A stretch of DNA of 64,000 bases, taken from positions 1-64,000 of the forward strand of contig JBGPGE010000012.1 in the NCBI GenBank assembly GCA_041483675.1. Reading direction: 5' to 3'. The position numbers and the translations under genes are program-made. The stretch is from 2-12-FULL-60-19 sp041483675 (GTDB lineage: Bacteria; Desulfobacterota; Binatia; UBA9968). Positions 1-8,977 of the stretch are shown here, one piece after another. Below the pieces are notes generated by a model. That model had not been told where the DNA came from, did not search any database, and worked only from the letters and a program-made list of their open reading frames with translations. The stretch's first letter is position 1; each line of letters opens with the position of its first letter.

Positions 1-142
<142 letters not shown>

Positions 143-175
143 AAAAAGAAAGGGGCGACAAAAGTCGCCCCTTTC
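143..175 (-). terminator. Rho-independent terminator after pilA
   Basis: A perfect 12-bp stem (148-159 with 164-175, GAAAGGGGCGAC paired to GTCGCCCCTTTC) has an AAAA loop. On the minus strand it is followed by TTTTT (147-143). It lies 28 bases past the pilin stop and closes the pil gene group. Confidence 0.85.
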
Positions 176-202
176 GGTTAACGGTAGCCCGATCGCGATC
201 GT

Positions 203-640
203 TTAACCGCAGACCGGCATACCTGCCGTGCCGCCAGCAGCTGCGCGGGCGATTTGTCCGGTGGCGCTATCGAACGTCCATAAATCTATGCATTGCGCAT
301 GGGTTCCGGTAACAGTAAAAGTGCCACCAGCCACCAGTGCGACCACCGCGTTTACACCGAGCGTCGCCCGGTTAAACCCCGGTACGGCGACTCCACACGC
401 AGCAACAGCTGCAGACGAGTCACACGTGGTTGCCAAATACACCTGGTTTTGCGCGAAAGTCGCCTCTTCTGCCACGGCTAAGTTCCTCAAATCGGAAACG
501 ACCTGAGAGACAAACCCTCTACGCCGGTACGCGGCGAACTGCGGGATGGCGATGGCGGCCAAAATACCGATGATCGCGATGACCACCAGCAACTCGATGA
601 GGGTGAAACCCCCTTCAGCCCTTAATCTTAGTCTATTCAT
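203..640 (-). CDS. pilA: Type IV major pilin (PilA-like)
   Basis: Prepilin of 145 residues that forms the type IV pilus fibre. Seen: a short basic leader MNRLRLRAEGG, then the class III cleavage signal with FTLIE (Phe12 becomes mature residue 1, Glu16 becomes mature Glu5) and a roughly 25-residue hydrophobic helix ending near Pro33. Four cysteines (73, 82, 117, 144) could form two disulfides, the last one enclosing a C-terminal D-region. The protein is short for a PilA, as in Geobacter-type short pilins, but keeps a small globular domain. It lies downstream of the fused pil regulator and behind a sigma-54 type promoter. A GspG-like pseudopilin is possible, but the pilB-pilC context favours a pilin. 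Confidence 0.9.
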   Translation of the reverse strand: MNRLRLRAEGGFTLIELLVVIAIIGILAAIAIPQFAAYRRRGFVSQVVSDLRNLAVAEEATFAQNQVYLATTCDSSAAVAACGVAVPGFNRATLGVNAVVALVAGGTFTVTGTHAQCIDLWTFDSATGQIARAAAGGTAGMPVCG

Positions 641-994
641 TGAACTGACTCCTTTCTATTGCTGACCCTTTGTTATTATCGACCTGTCTTCCGCCTCTCT
701 TTACGCCCGCTGGAGTTCTTTTCCGCCGTCACCTCCTTTATCCGTGATTTTAGGCGATCAGAGCGCTATGCCTGGCAAGAGAGCAAAACCAGGGCCAGCT
801 TCGAGGGACGGTCAACGGCTGTTTTTTGAGGTGCCGGCTTTTTTGCCTGACAACCGGCTGGTTCACTAAAAAGCCCTAGAAATCATCTGCTTAGAAAAAT
901 CTTCCGGGCGAGTCTCGAATTTCTAGATGCGGCAACTGGACGGATCACTATGCGGTTTACCAGAAAACTCAATCCCGTTGAGTAACAGAAAACG
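641..994. other. Intergenic region upstream of pilA
   Basis: This 354-base gap between the fused regulator and pilA has no credible gene. It contains the sigma-54 type promoter for pilA (782-797), leaving a leader of about 130 bases before the pilin start. A 7-bp inverted repeat, GAGTAAC and GTTACTC (980-1000), straddles the regulator stop codon and lacks a T-run, so it is at best a weak terminator. Confidence 0.5.
782..797 (-). promoter_or_regulatory. Sigma-54 (-24/-12) promoter for pilA
   Basis: Read on the minus strand the sequence is TGGCCCTGGTTTTGCT. Against the consensus TGGCAC-N5-TTGCW it differs at one position, and the GG-to-GC spacing is the required 10 bases. It points toward pilA. 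The gene just upstream encodes a sigma-54 activator with a GAFTGA motif, as in PilR control of pilA. Confidence 0.7.
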
Positions 995-3037
995 TTACTC
1001 TGCGGTCTCCCCATTTCCTTCCGGCTGATTTTTAACTCCAAGCATGCCATATTTTTCCAGCCTGTGCCGGAAAGATCTGTAGTTTATCCCCAAAAGCTCT
1101 GCCGCTCTCTTTTGCACCCCATTGGTCTTTTTTAGGGCGCCGAGCAGCAAGCACTTCTCGTGCGTTGATAACTCGTCGTCGAGCGAGATGCCCTTATTGA
1201 AGAATACATCCGCGCCGCCCGGCGCCGTCCGCTCGAACAGGCTCGCCTCCTCTCCGATCGGCACCCCGCGAATGTAGGATGGCAGGTCCTCTTCGGTGAT
1301 AATATTCTTCCCGGTCACTGCGACAGCGCGCTCGACCAGGTTCTCTAGTTCGCGGATGTTTCCCGGATAACTGTAGGTCATAAGCTCCATCAATGCCTCG
1401 CTGGAGATCTCCTCGACCTTTTTGCCCTGGACGCGGCCGAACTTCTCCACGAAGTGATGGACCAGGGCGGGAATATCTTCCTTTCGGCTGCGCAGCGGAG
1501 GGAGAGTGATCTGGACGACATTGAGACGGTAGAAAAGATCCTCGCGAAAGCGCCCCTTTTCCACCTCCTGCCTCAGCTCTTTGTTGGAGGCGGAGATCAC
1601 GCGGACATCGACCTTGACCTGCTTGCTGCCGCCAACCGGCGTGAAGGTCTTTTCTTGCAACACGCGAAGCAGCTTGACCTGCAACTGGAGCGGCAGGTCG
1701 CCCACCTCGTCGAGAAAGATCGTTCCTCCGTCGGCCTGCTTAAAGAGGCCCACGCGATCCGCGACGGCGCCGGTAAACGCGCCTCGAACGTGGCCGAACA
1801 GCTCGCTCTCGATGAGATTCTCCGGGATGGCGCCGCAGTTGACCGCGACAAAGGGTTCTTCCTTGCGGGGCCCGTTTGAGTGGATCGCGCGCGCGACCAG
1901 CTCTTTGCCGGTCCCGCTCTCGCCGGTGATGAGGACGTTGGTCGTCGTGGCGGCGACTTTCTGCACCAGGCGGTATATATTCTCGACGCCGCCGCCCCGT
2001 CCGACCACCCCTTCGAAGCGAAAACCTACCGGCGCCGCGCTCTCCGTTTCCGGCGACAGCTCATGCGCCTTGGCTTTGCGTATCTCGTCTTCGAGGCGGA
2101 CCTTTTCCTCCAACCCTTTCTGTTTGGTGACGTCCTCGAAGATGCAGACAAAACCGATCGGCTGCTCGGCGGGATACTTAAGCGGCGCGAGAGTGAGTCT
2201 CAGGTGCGCGTTGCGCCGTTGCGGATCGATAAAGGGAAATTCGCTCACCACCACACCCTTGGGCGCGAACAGGCCGTCGAAGTTGTAGTTAAGTCCTGGA
2301 AAAATGTCAGTGAGCCTCTTGCCCTTCACCACCCCTTCGTTGAGCGCGGTCAGCGCCTGCGCCCGGCTGTTGAAGTAGTTGATGTGCCCCCGGGTGTCCG
2401 TGACCGCCACCCCGCTGCCGACGCCTTGAATCAGCGCGTCTTTGAGCGCCTCCAGATCCAGATAGTCCTTCTGCGTCTCTTTCAGGCGCCGTTCCGCCTC
2501 GGCGCCCTTGCGCGCCAGAAAGCCGCTCAGGTAGGCGATGATAAAAAAGGTGGGCACGTTAAGCAGTAGATTGGTAGCCAACTGGCCCGCCGCCGAGAAC
2601 CAGCTTCCAAAGTAATGGTGGTGACTCCAGAGCAGCACGGCGCTGTAGCAGACGCTTGAAACCCCGGTCGTAATAAACGCTGCGCGAGAAAACAACAGAA
2701 TCGCGCTACTAACGATGGCCAGGTTATAGAGAAACGCGAACGGGCTTTCGATGCCGCCCGTCAGCGAGACGATGCTGGTAATGAGCAGGATGTCGAAGGC
2801 GACCTGGGCGTGAGCGAAACGGATAGGATCGCCGACCCGGCGCAGCAACAAAGCGGAAGCTATCGAAACGAGGTAAGCGGCGATGAGCGGCAGCTGCAAC
2901 TGGTGGAAGAGGGCGAAATCGCCTCCCTTGGAGAGGTGGACAAGCGCAACCGCTCCCAGGAAAAACGACACGATGACTACCCTTAGAAAGAGCAGCCACT
3001 TGATCTTACCCAAAAGCTCTCTGTTTCCGTCGTTCAA
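995..3037 (-). CDS. Membrane-bound PilS-sensor/PilR-type sigma-54 activator fusion
   Basis: A 680-residue one-piece regulator. Residues 1-180 are hydrophobic with about six membrane segments and a PilS-like stretch (LTGGIESPFAFLYNLAI near 92-108). Residues 195-310 form a PAS domain and 310-325 a coiled linker. An AAA+ sigma-54 activation domain follows, with Walker A GESGTGKE (372-379), GAFTGA (419-424) and Walker B TIFLDE (439-444). The end is a Fis-type helix-turn-helix (KRAAELLGINYRSFRHRLEK). There is no histidine-kinase HATPase domain and no receiver domain, so phosphorelay seems absent and sensing is probably direct. It likely drives pilA. The annotated start is TTG, 3 bases after the pilC stop and in the same frame; another TTG lies 8 codons on. 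Confidence 0.9.
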   Translation of the reverse strand: MNDGNRELLGKIKWLLFLRVVIVSFFLGAVALVHLSKGGDFALFHQLQLPLIAAYLVSIASALLLRRVGDPIRFAHAQVAFDILLITSIVSLTGGIESPFAFLYNLAIVSSAILLFSRAAFITTGVSSVCYSAVLLWSHHHYFGSWFSAAGQLATNLLLNVPTFFIIAYLSGFLARKGAEAERRLKETQKDYLDLEALKDALIQGVGSGVAVTDTRGHINYFNSRAQALTALNEGVVKGKRLTDIFPGLNYNFDGLFAPKGVVVSEFPFIDPQRRNAHLRLTLAPLKYPAEQPIGFVCIFEDVTKQKGLEEKVRLEDEIRKAKAHELSPETESAAPVGFRFEGVVGRGGGVENIYRLVQKVAATTTNVLITGESGTGKELVARAIHSNGPRKEEPFVAVNCGAIPENLIESELFGHVRGAFTGAVADRVGLFKQADGGTIFLDEVGDLPLQLQVKLLRVLQEKTFTPVGGSKQVKVDVRVISASNKELRQEVEKGRFREDLFYRLNVVQITLPPLRSRKEDIPALVHHFVEKFGRVQGKKVEEISSEALMELMTYSYPGNIRELENLVERAVAVTGKNIITEEDLPSYIRGVPIGEEASLFERTAPGGADVFFNKGISLDDELSTHEKCLLLGALKKTNGVQKRAAELLGINYRSFRHRLEKYGMLGVKNQPEGNGETAE

Positions 3038-3040
3038 AGT

Positions 3041-4261
3041 TTACGTCATCACACTGCCTAGTTGGAAGATCGGGAGGTACATCGAGATCACCAGGCCTCC
3101 CAGAATGACCCCCAACACAACCATAATCAGCGGCTCCATTAGCGCTGTCAGATTCGCCACCGCGTCATCGACCTCGTCCTCGTAGAACTCCGCCACTTTC
3201 TTGAGGAGAGAGTCGAGCGCTCCGGTGTTCTCGCCGACCGCCACCATCTGGCAGACCATCGGGGGGAACACCTTGCTCTCCGCCAGCGGCTCCGCGATGG
3301 TTTTCCCCTGGCTGATGCTCACGCGGCATTTCATCACCGCTTGTTCCACGACCTTGTTCCCGGCGGTCCTTGCCGTGATCGCCAACCCGTCGAGGATCGG
3401 CACCCCGGAGCTGAGCAGCACCGACATATTCTGCGCAAATCGCGCTACCGCAACCTTGCGAAGCAGATCGCCCAGAATGGGAAGCCTGAGCGAGAGCCGG
3501 TCGATCATCATCCGACCGTTGTCCGTCTTGTAATACAATCGGAGCCCGACGCCGGCCGCAATCACGACCCCAAAGATAAAGAAAAAGTAGGAGCGAAACC
3601 AGTTGCTGATGTTGATGGTCACCTGCGTCGGGAGCGGCAGCGCCTTGCCCATGCTGCCGTAAAGCTCGGCAAAAACCGGGATGACGTACAGGAGTAAAAC
3701 AGTGACAACCGCCACGGCCACCACGATGATCGTGCACGGATAAATCATGGCGCCCTTGACTTTGCGTTTGAGCTTGGCCGCCTTTTCAATATACGTCGCG
3801 ATGCGGTTTAAGATCGTGTTCAAGACGCCGCCGATCTCGCCGGCCGCCACCATGTTCACATACAGGTCATCGAACGCCTTGGGGTGCTTCTTCAGCGATT
3901 CCGCCAGCGTCGCGCCCCCCTCGACATCCTGTTTGATCGCCCGGATGGTGTTCCTGAAAGTCTTGTTCTCGGTCTGCTGGGTAAGAATATCCAGGCCTTG
4001 AACGATCGGCAGGCCGGCATCGATCATGGTGGCGAACTGCCGCGTAAAGATCATCACGTCGCGCGGTTTGATCGTTTCGCGAAAGCCCGGAATCGTGATC
4101 TCACGCTCCAACCCTTTCCCTTTCTCCCTCACTCTCGCCGGGATGGGCTGAATGCGTTGGCTTCTTAAGCGGGCGAATACGGCCTGCGCGTTCTGCGCCT
4201 CCATTTCGCCTTTCAGGGTTTTCCCCTGCGCCGTCTTTCCTTCCCAAACAAAAACCGCCAT
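3041..4261 (-). CDS. pilC: Type IV pilus inner-membrane platform protein PilC
   Basis: Integral membrane platform of the pilus assembly machine (GspF/PilC family), 406 residues from the ATG at 4261. That start is chosen because GGAGGG lies 5 bases upstream and MAVFVWEGKTAQGK matches the family N-terminus; a longer frame begins at 4282. It contains two T2SSF repeats (about 70-195 and 275-400) with the typical MIDAGLPIVQGLDIL and LLSSGVPILDGLAI motifs, and hydrophobic helices near 170-190, 220-240 and 375-400. It follows pilB and nearly touches the fused regulator, so the three are probably co-transcribed. Confidence 0.95.
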   Translation of the reverse strand: MAVFVWEGKTAQGKTLKGEMEAQNAQAVFARLRSQRIQPIPARVREKGKGLEREITIPGFRETIKPRDVMIFTRQFATMIDAGLPIVQGLDILTQQTENKTFRNTIRAIKQDVEGGATLAESLKKHPKAFDDLYVNMVAAGEIGGVLNTILNRIATYIEKAAKLKRKVKGAMIYPCTIIVVAVAVVTVLLLYVIPVFAELYGSMGKALPLPTQVTINISNWFRSYFFFIFGVVIAAGVGLRLYYKTDNGRMMIDRLSLRLPILGDLLRKVAVARFAQNMSVLLSSGVPILDGLAITARTAGNKVVEQAVMKCRVSISQGKTIAEPLAESKVFPPMVCQMVAVGENTGALDSLLKKVAEFYEDEVDDAVANLTALMEPLIMVVLGVILGGLVISMYLPIFQLGSVMT

Positions 4262-4326
4262 TTTATCCCTCCGGTCAATCAACCGACCGTCGAACCGTCA
4301 CGCGACCTTCCGCGACTTTCCGCCGT

Positions 4327-6054
4327 TTATGTTCCGAGCGAAAAGACCGAGCCGAATCCTCGATCCGAGTCCGTGACGCGAACGGTCTCCTCGATGGTCG
4401 TCAGTCCCTCGCGAACTTTTTTGATGGCGCTCATTCGAAGCGTGCTCATGCCCCAATTCACCGCATGGCGCTTTAGATCGGCGGCCGACGCGCCCTGCAG
4501 GATCATCGCCTTGAGCGCCTCGTGCATCGGCATCACCTCATAGATGGCGATCCGCCCTTTGTATCCCGTCTGGCTACAGACCGGACACCCTTTTCCCCGA
4601 AACGGGGCAAACCCGCCCGCCACTTCCGCCGCGTCCACGCCGACGTCGAGCAGCGCCTCCGGACTCACTTCGGCCGGCGCTTTGCAGTTCACGCAAATTT
4701 TGCGCACCAATCTTTGAGCCACGATCAGATTGATCGAAGAGGTCAACAAAAAAGACTCCAGCCCCATGTTGATCAGACGGTCCACGGTGGACGGGGCGTC
4801 GTTGGTATGAAGCGTGCTTAAGACCAGATGGCCGGTGAGCGCGGCCTTGACGCCGATCTGCGCCGTCTCGAGATCGCGGATCTCGCCGACCATGATGATG
4901 TCGGGGTCCTGACGGAGAAACGACCGGAGACAGCTCGCGAAGTTGAGCCCGATCTCGTCGCGCACCTGCACTTGATTGATCCCCATGATGCTGTATTCGA
5001 CGGGGTCCTCGGCCGTCGAGATATTCACGTCCGGTTTGTTCAGATCCGAGAGGGCGGAATAGAGCGTCGTCGACTTGCCGCTCCCCGTCGGGCCGGTGAT
5101 CAGAATCATCCCGTAGGGTTTATACATCGCTTCTTTGAAGTCCTTGAGATTTTGCTCGTCGAAGCCGAGCTTGGACATGTCCAACTGCAGGTTCGACTTA
5201 TCCAACAGCCGCATGACCACTTTTTCCCCGAATAGCGTCGGCAGCACGGAAACACGAATGTCCAGCTCCTGACCGCGGGCGCTTTTGAGTTTGATGCGGC
5301 CATCCTGCGCGAGCCGGCGCTCGGCGATGTCGAGACTGGCCATAACTTTGATGCGCGAGATCATGGCGTTTTTCAGTCGCTGGGGCGGGGTCATGATCTC
5401 GTGCAGCACGCCGTCGACGCGGAACCGGATGCGAAACACCCTCTCATAGGGCTCGAAGTGGATATCGCTGGCTCCCCGTTTGGCCGCGTCGGCCAGGACG
5501 GCGTTGACCAGCGTGACAACCGGTGCCTCCTGCGTGGCCCGCTCCAGGTCCTGGAGGCTGATCTCCTCCTCCGCCTGGACGATCTCCATCTCGCTTTCGC
5601 CGAACTTCTTGAGAACCTCGTCGTAGCTGACGCTGCCATAGCGCTTCTCCAGAACTTTTTTGATCTCCGAGGAGGAGGCGAGCACCGCTCTGACCCCATA
5701 GCCGGTGATGAATTGAACTTCGTTGATCGCGATCAGATTGGTGGGGTCCGCCATAGCCACCGTGAGCGTCGAGCCGAGCAGCTTTACCGGCACGATGGCA
5801 TGCTTCTGGATGAGTTCAGCCGGCACCAGGTTGAAGACCGTCTCCGAGAGATCGGCGGCTTCGAGCGCGACCTTTTCGATACCGAATTGGCTGGCGAGGA
5901 ATTGGGTGAGCCGGTCCTCGGTCGTAAATCCCAGGCGGACGAGTTCCTGAATAACGTTGGAGCCGTTGTGCTTTTCAACTTCCAGGGCTTTGTTCAGTTG
6001 GTCACGGGTGACGACACCCCCCCGGACCAATAGCTCACCTAGGCGAGGTTCCAT
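4327..6054 (-). CDS. pilB: Type IV pilus assembly ATPase PilB
   Basis: Hexameric ATPase that powers pilus extension, 575 residues, normal length. Residues 1-150 are a MshEN/GspE N-terminal domain. The T2SSE ATPase core has Walker A GPTGSGKST (321-329), an Asp box, Walker B around IIMVGEIRD and a His box (LSTLHTNDAPS). A zinc-binding tetracysteine (CVNC near 455 and CPVC near 490) is typical of extension ATPases rather than PilT. It heads the pilB-pilC-regulator-pilA group. No pilT, pilM-Q or pilD lies in the window. Confidence 0.95.
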   Translation of the reverse strand: MEPRLGELLVRGGVVTRDQLNKALEVEKHNGSNVIQELVRLGFTTEDRLTQFLASQFGIEKVALEAADLSETVFNLVPAELIQKHAIVPVKLLGSTLTVAMADPTNLIAINEVQFITGYGVRAVLASSSEIKKVLEKRYGSVSYDEVLKKFGESEMEIVQAEEEISLQDLERATQEAPVVTLVNAVLADAAKRGASDIHFEPYERVFRIRFRVDGVLHEIMTPPQRLKNAMISRIKVMASLDIAERRLAQDGRIKLKSARGQELDIRVSVLPTLFGEKVVMRLLDKSNLQLDMSKLGFDEQNLKDFKEAMYKPYGMILITGPTGSGKSTTLYSALSDLNKPDVNISTAEDPVEYSIMGINQVQVRDEIGLNFASCLRSFLRQDPDIIMVGEIRDLETAQIGVKAALTGHLVLSTLHTNDAPSTVDRLINMGLESFLLTSSINLIVAQRLVRKICVNCKAPAEVSPEALLDVGVDAAEVAGGFAPFRGKGCPVCSQTGYKGRIAIYEVMPMHEALKAMILQGASAADLKRHAVNWGMSTLRMSAIKKVREGLTTIEETVRVTDSDRGFGSVFSLGT

Positions 6055-6170
6055 AATTATACCAGCCGGTCAAACAATCATTATCCTCGAAATGACTTTT
6101 ATTGTCAATTTTCGCCGCTTTGCGGCTTTATCGGCGGGTTGCCAACTTTTGGCACCGGGTGGGCGTGGAG

Positions 6171-8903
6171 CTATCCGCCACTGCCCGACCGACCTTGGAG
6201 GGCTGCCTGAGCCGCGGCCAATTTGGCAATCGGGACGCGATACGCGGAGCAGCTTACATAATCTAATCCGATCCGGTGGCAGAAGGCGACCGACTTGGGA
6301 TCGCCACCATGCTCGCCGCAGATGCCCACCTCAAGTCCTTTTCTCGTTCGCCGCCCCCGCTCCACCCCGATCCGCATCAGCGCGCCGACGCCCTCCTCGT
6401 CGATCGTAACAAACGGATCTTCGGAGAATATCCCCTGGACGACGTAGCCGGGCAGGAATTTCCCCGCGTCGTCGCGCGACAGACCGAGGCAGGTTTGGGT
6501 CAGATCGTTGGTGCCGAAGGAGAAAAATTCCGCCTCCTCGGCGATCTCATCAGCCAGCAAACAGGCGCGCGGCAGCTCGATCATGGTCCCGATAAGGTAG
6601 CGGACCTTGACGCCATAGGCCTTCATGACCTCTTGGGCAACCCTTTCAACAATCTCGCGCTGCAGATGAAACTCCTGACGGGAGCCGACCAGTGGGATCA
6701 TGACCTCCGGAAACGGATTCTTCCCCTCACGCCTGAGCTCCGAGGCGGCTTCGAAGATCGCCCGCGCCTGCATCTCGGTGATCTCCGGATAACTGATGCT
6801 GAGACGACAGCCCCGATGGCCCAGCATCGGGTTGAACTCGTGCAGCACTTCCACTTTGCTCCTTAGTTCCTCCACCGGCACTTTCATTGTCTCGGCCAGC
6901 TCGACGATCTCTTGATCGGTCTTGGGCAGAAATTCATGCAGCGGGGGATCCAGCGTGCGGATCGTCACCGGCAGGCCGCCCATGATATCCAAAATAGCTT
7001 TGAAGTCTTCCCGTTGCATCGGCAAGAGCTTCGCCAGGGCTTGACGATGGCCCGCCGCATCTTCCGCCAGGATCATCTCCTGCACGGCGCGAATCCGATC
7101 CCCGCCGAAAAACATATGCTCCGTGCGGCAGAGCCCGATCCCCTCCGTGCCGAACGCCATCGCCACTCTCGCCTGATCGGGCTGGTCGGTGTTGGTTCTG
7201 ACGCCAAGCTTGCGCACCTTGTCGGCCCACTTCATAAGCTTTGAGAACTGTTGATAGACGCGGGATTTTTTCGGCTCCAGCGTTTTGGCTAAAAGAACCT
7301 GGAGCACTTCGGAGGGAAGAGTGGCGATCTCCCCTCGCATCACCTCTCCGGTACTGCCATCGACGGAAAGCCAGTCCCCTTCTTTTAAGACCGTATCCGC
7401 GACGCGCATCTCGCGCTTCGCGTAGTCGATGCCGATCGCCTCGCAGCCCGCCACGCAGACTTTTCCCATCTGGCGCGCCACCAGCGCCGCATGCGAGGTC
7501 ATGCCGCCGCGGGCGGTGAGAATTCCCTGAGCCGCGTCCATGCCCCGGATATCTTCCGGACTGGTCTCCATGCGGCAGAGAATCACCCGCTCCCCTCGCT
7601 TCTTCCAGGCCTCGGCGTCTGCAGCGTGAAAAACCACCCGTCCGGTCGCCGCGCCGGGACCGGCCGGGAGACCTTTCGCGAGCAACCGCCCCTCACGCGT
7701 GGCCTTCGCTTTATCGGCATGGTCGAAGATCGGCCGCAGCAATTGGTTGAGCTGGTCCGGCTCGATGCGCAGCAAGGCCTGCTCCTTGGTGATAATCTTC
7801 TCCTCGACCATATCGACGGCGATCCTGACCGCGGCGAACCCCGTGCGCTTGGCCGTTCGCGTCTGGAGCATCCATAGTTTATTGTCCTCGATCGTAAACT
7901 CGATATCCTGCATCTCCTTGTAGTGGCGCTCGAGCAGGCCGCAGACCCGCTCCAGCGCCCGGTGGCTTTTAGGCATGACCTGCTGCAATTCGGCCATCGG
8001 CCGCGGCGTGCGGATGCCGGCGACCACGTCCTCGCCCTGCGCGTTGACTAAGAACTCGCCGTAGAAACGCTTCTCACCGGTGGCGGGATCGCGGGTGAAG
8101 GCGACACCGGTGGCGCAATTCTCCCCCATGTTGCCGAACACCATCGCCTGGACGTTGACCGCGGTGCCCCAGGTGTGGGGGATGCGGTAGAGCTCCCGGT
8201 AGGCGGTCGCGCGGTCGTTGTTCCACGAGCCGAACACCGCCCCGATCGCCCCCCAGAGCTGTTCGCCGGGATCGTCGGGAAACTCTTTCCCCAGCCGGTT
8301 TCTAATCTCCGCTTTGTATTCCCGCACCAGCGCTTTGAGGTCGTCTGCGCTGATCTCGGTGTCGAACCTGACGCCGCGCGCCGCCTTTTTTCGCTCTAAA
8401 ATAATTTCGAACGGATCGCGCTCCTCTTTGCCGTTCGGCTTAAGGCCCATCACCACGTCCCCATACATCTGGACGAAACGACGGTAGGAGTCGTAGGCGA
8501 AGCGCGCGTTCTGAGTGCGCCGGATGAGACCCTGCACGGTTTCATCGTTCAATCCCAGGTTCAGCACGGTGTCCATCATTCCGGGCATCGACTCGCGCGC
8601 GCCGGAGCGCACCGAGACGAGCAGCGGATCGGCCGCGTCGCCGAATTTCCTGCCGATCGCCCGCTCCATGCGAGCGAGCGCTTTCGCCGCCTCAGGTTCC
8701 AGCCCTTTGGGATAACGCCGCCGGTGGGAATAATAGTGGGCGCAGACTTCGGTCGTGATCGTGAAGCCGGGGGGGACCGGAACGCCGAGCCGCGTCATCT
8801 CATGCAGTCCGGCCCCCTTGCCGCCGAGCAGGTCGCGCATCGCGGCCCTGCCTTCGGCCTTGCCCCCGCCAAAGAAATAGACATATTTTTTTTGTCGCGC
8901 CAT
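6171..8903 (-). CDS. ppdK: Pyruvate, phosphate dikinase
   Basis: Interconverts pyruvate, ATP and phosphate with phosphoenolpyruvate, AMP and pyrophosphate in central carbon metabolism. At 910 residues it is full length. It has an N-terminal nucleotide-binding domain (GGKGAGLHEM near 27-36), the swivelling phosphohistidine domain with GGMTSHAALVARQMGKVCVA, and the C-terminal PEP/pyruvate barrel ending with GICGEHGGDP and a catalytic cysteine region (DYVSCSAYRVPIA). A purine-rich GAGGAGATGAGAG precedes the ATG. It stands alone between recO and the pil genes. Confidence 0.97.
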   Translation of the reverse strand: MARQKKYVYFFGGGKAEGRAAMRDLLGGKGAGLHEMTRLGVPVPPGFTITTEVCAHYYSHRRRYPKGLEPEAAKALARMERAIGRKFGDAADPLLVSVRSGARESMPGMMDTVLNLGLNDETVQGLIRRTQNARFAYDSYRRFVQMYGDVVMGLKPNGKEERDPFEIILERKKAARGVRFDTEISADDLKALVREYKAEIRNRLGKEFPDDPGEQLWGAIGAVFGSWNNDRATAYRELYRIPHTWGTAVNVQAMVFGNMGENCATGVAFTRDPATGEKRFYGEFLVNAQGEDVVAGIRTPRPMAELQQVMPKSHRALERVCGLLERHYKEMQDIEFTIEDNKLWMLQTRTAKRTGFAAVRIAVDMVEEKIITKEQALLRIEPDQLNQLLRPIFDHADKAKATREGRLLAKGLPAGPGAATGRVVFHAADAEAWKKRGERVILCRMETSPEDIRGMDAAQGILTARGGMTSHAALVARQMGKVCVAGCEAIGIDYAKREMRVADTVLKEGDWLSVDGSTGEVMRGEIATLPSEVLQVLLAKTLEPKKSRVYQQFSKLMKWADKVRKLGVRTNTDQPDQARVAMAFGTEGIGLCRTEHMFFGGDRIRAVQEMILAEDAAGHRQALAKLLPMQREDFKAILDIMGGLPVTIRTLDPPLHEFLPKTDQEIVELAETMKVPVEELRSKVEVLHEFNPMLGHRGCRLSISYPEITEMQARAIFEAASELRREGKNPFPEVMIPLVGSRQEFHLQREIVERVAQEVMKAYGVKVRYLIGTMIELPRACLLADEIAEEAEFFSFGTNDLTQTCLGLSRDDAGKFLPGYVVQGIFSEDPFVTIDEEGVGALMRIGVERGRRTRKGLEVGICGEHGGDPKSVAFCHRIGLDYVSCSAYRVPIAKLAAAQAALQGRSGSGG

Positions 8904-8977
8904 CTCTCATCTCCTCATCGGCCTCCCTCGATACGATCTCCAGAGAGCCTTTTCAAAGCGAACAGGAAAACCCAACG

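Noticed and set aside
829..855. Second sigma-54-like sequence upstream of pilA
   Set aside because: GG and GC elements are present but the spacing is wrong (7 or 13 bases instead of 10).
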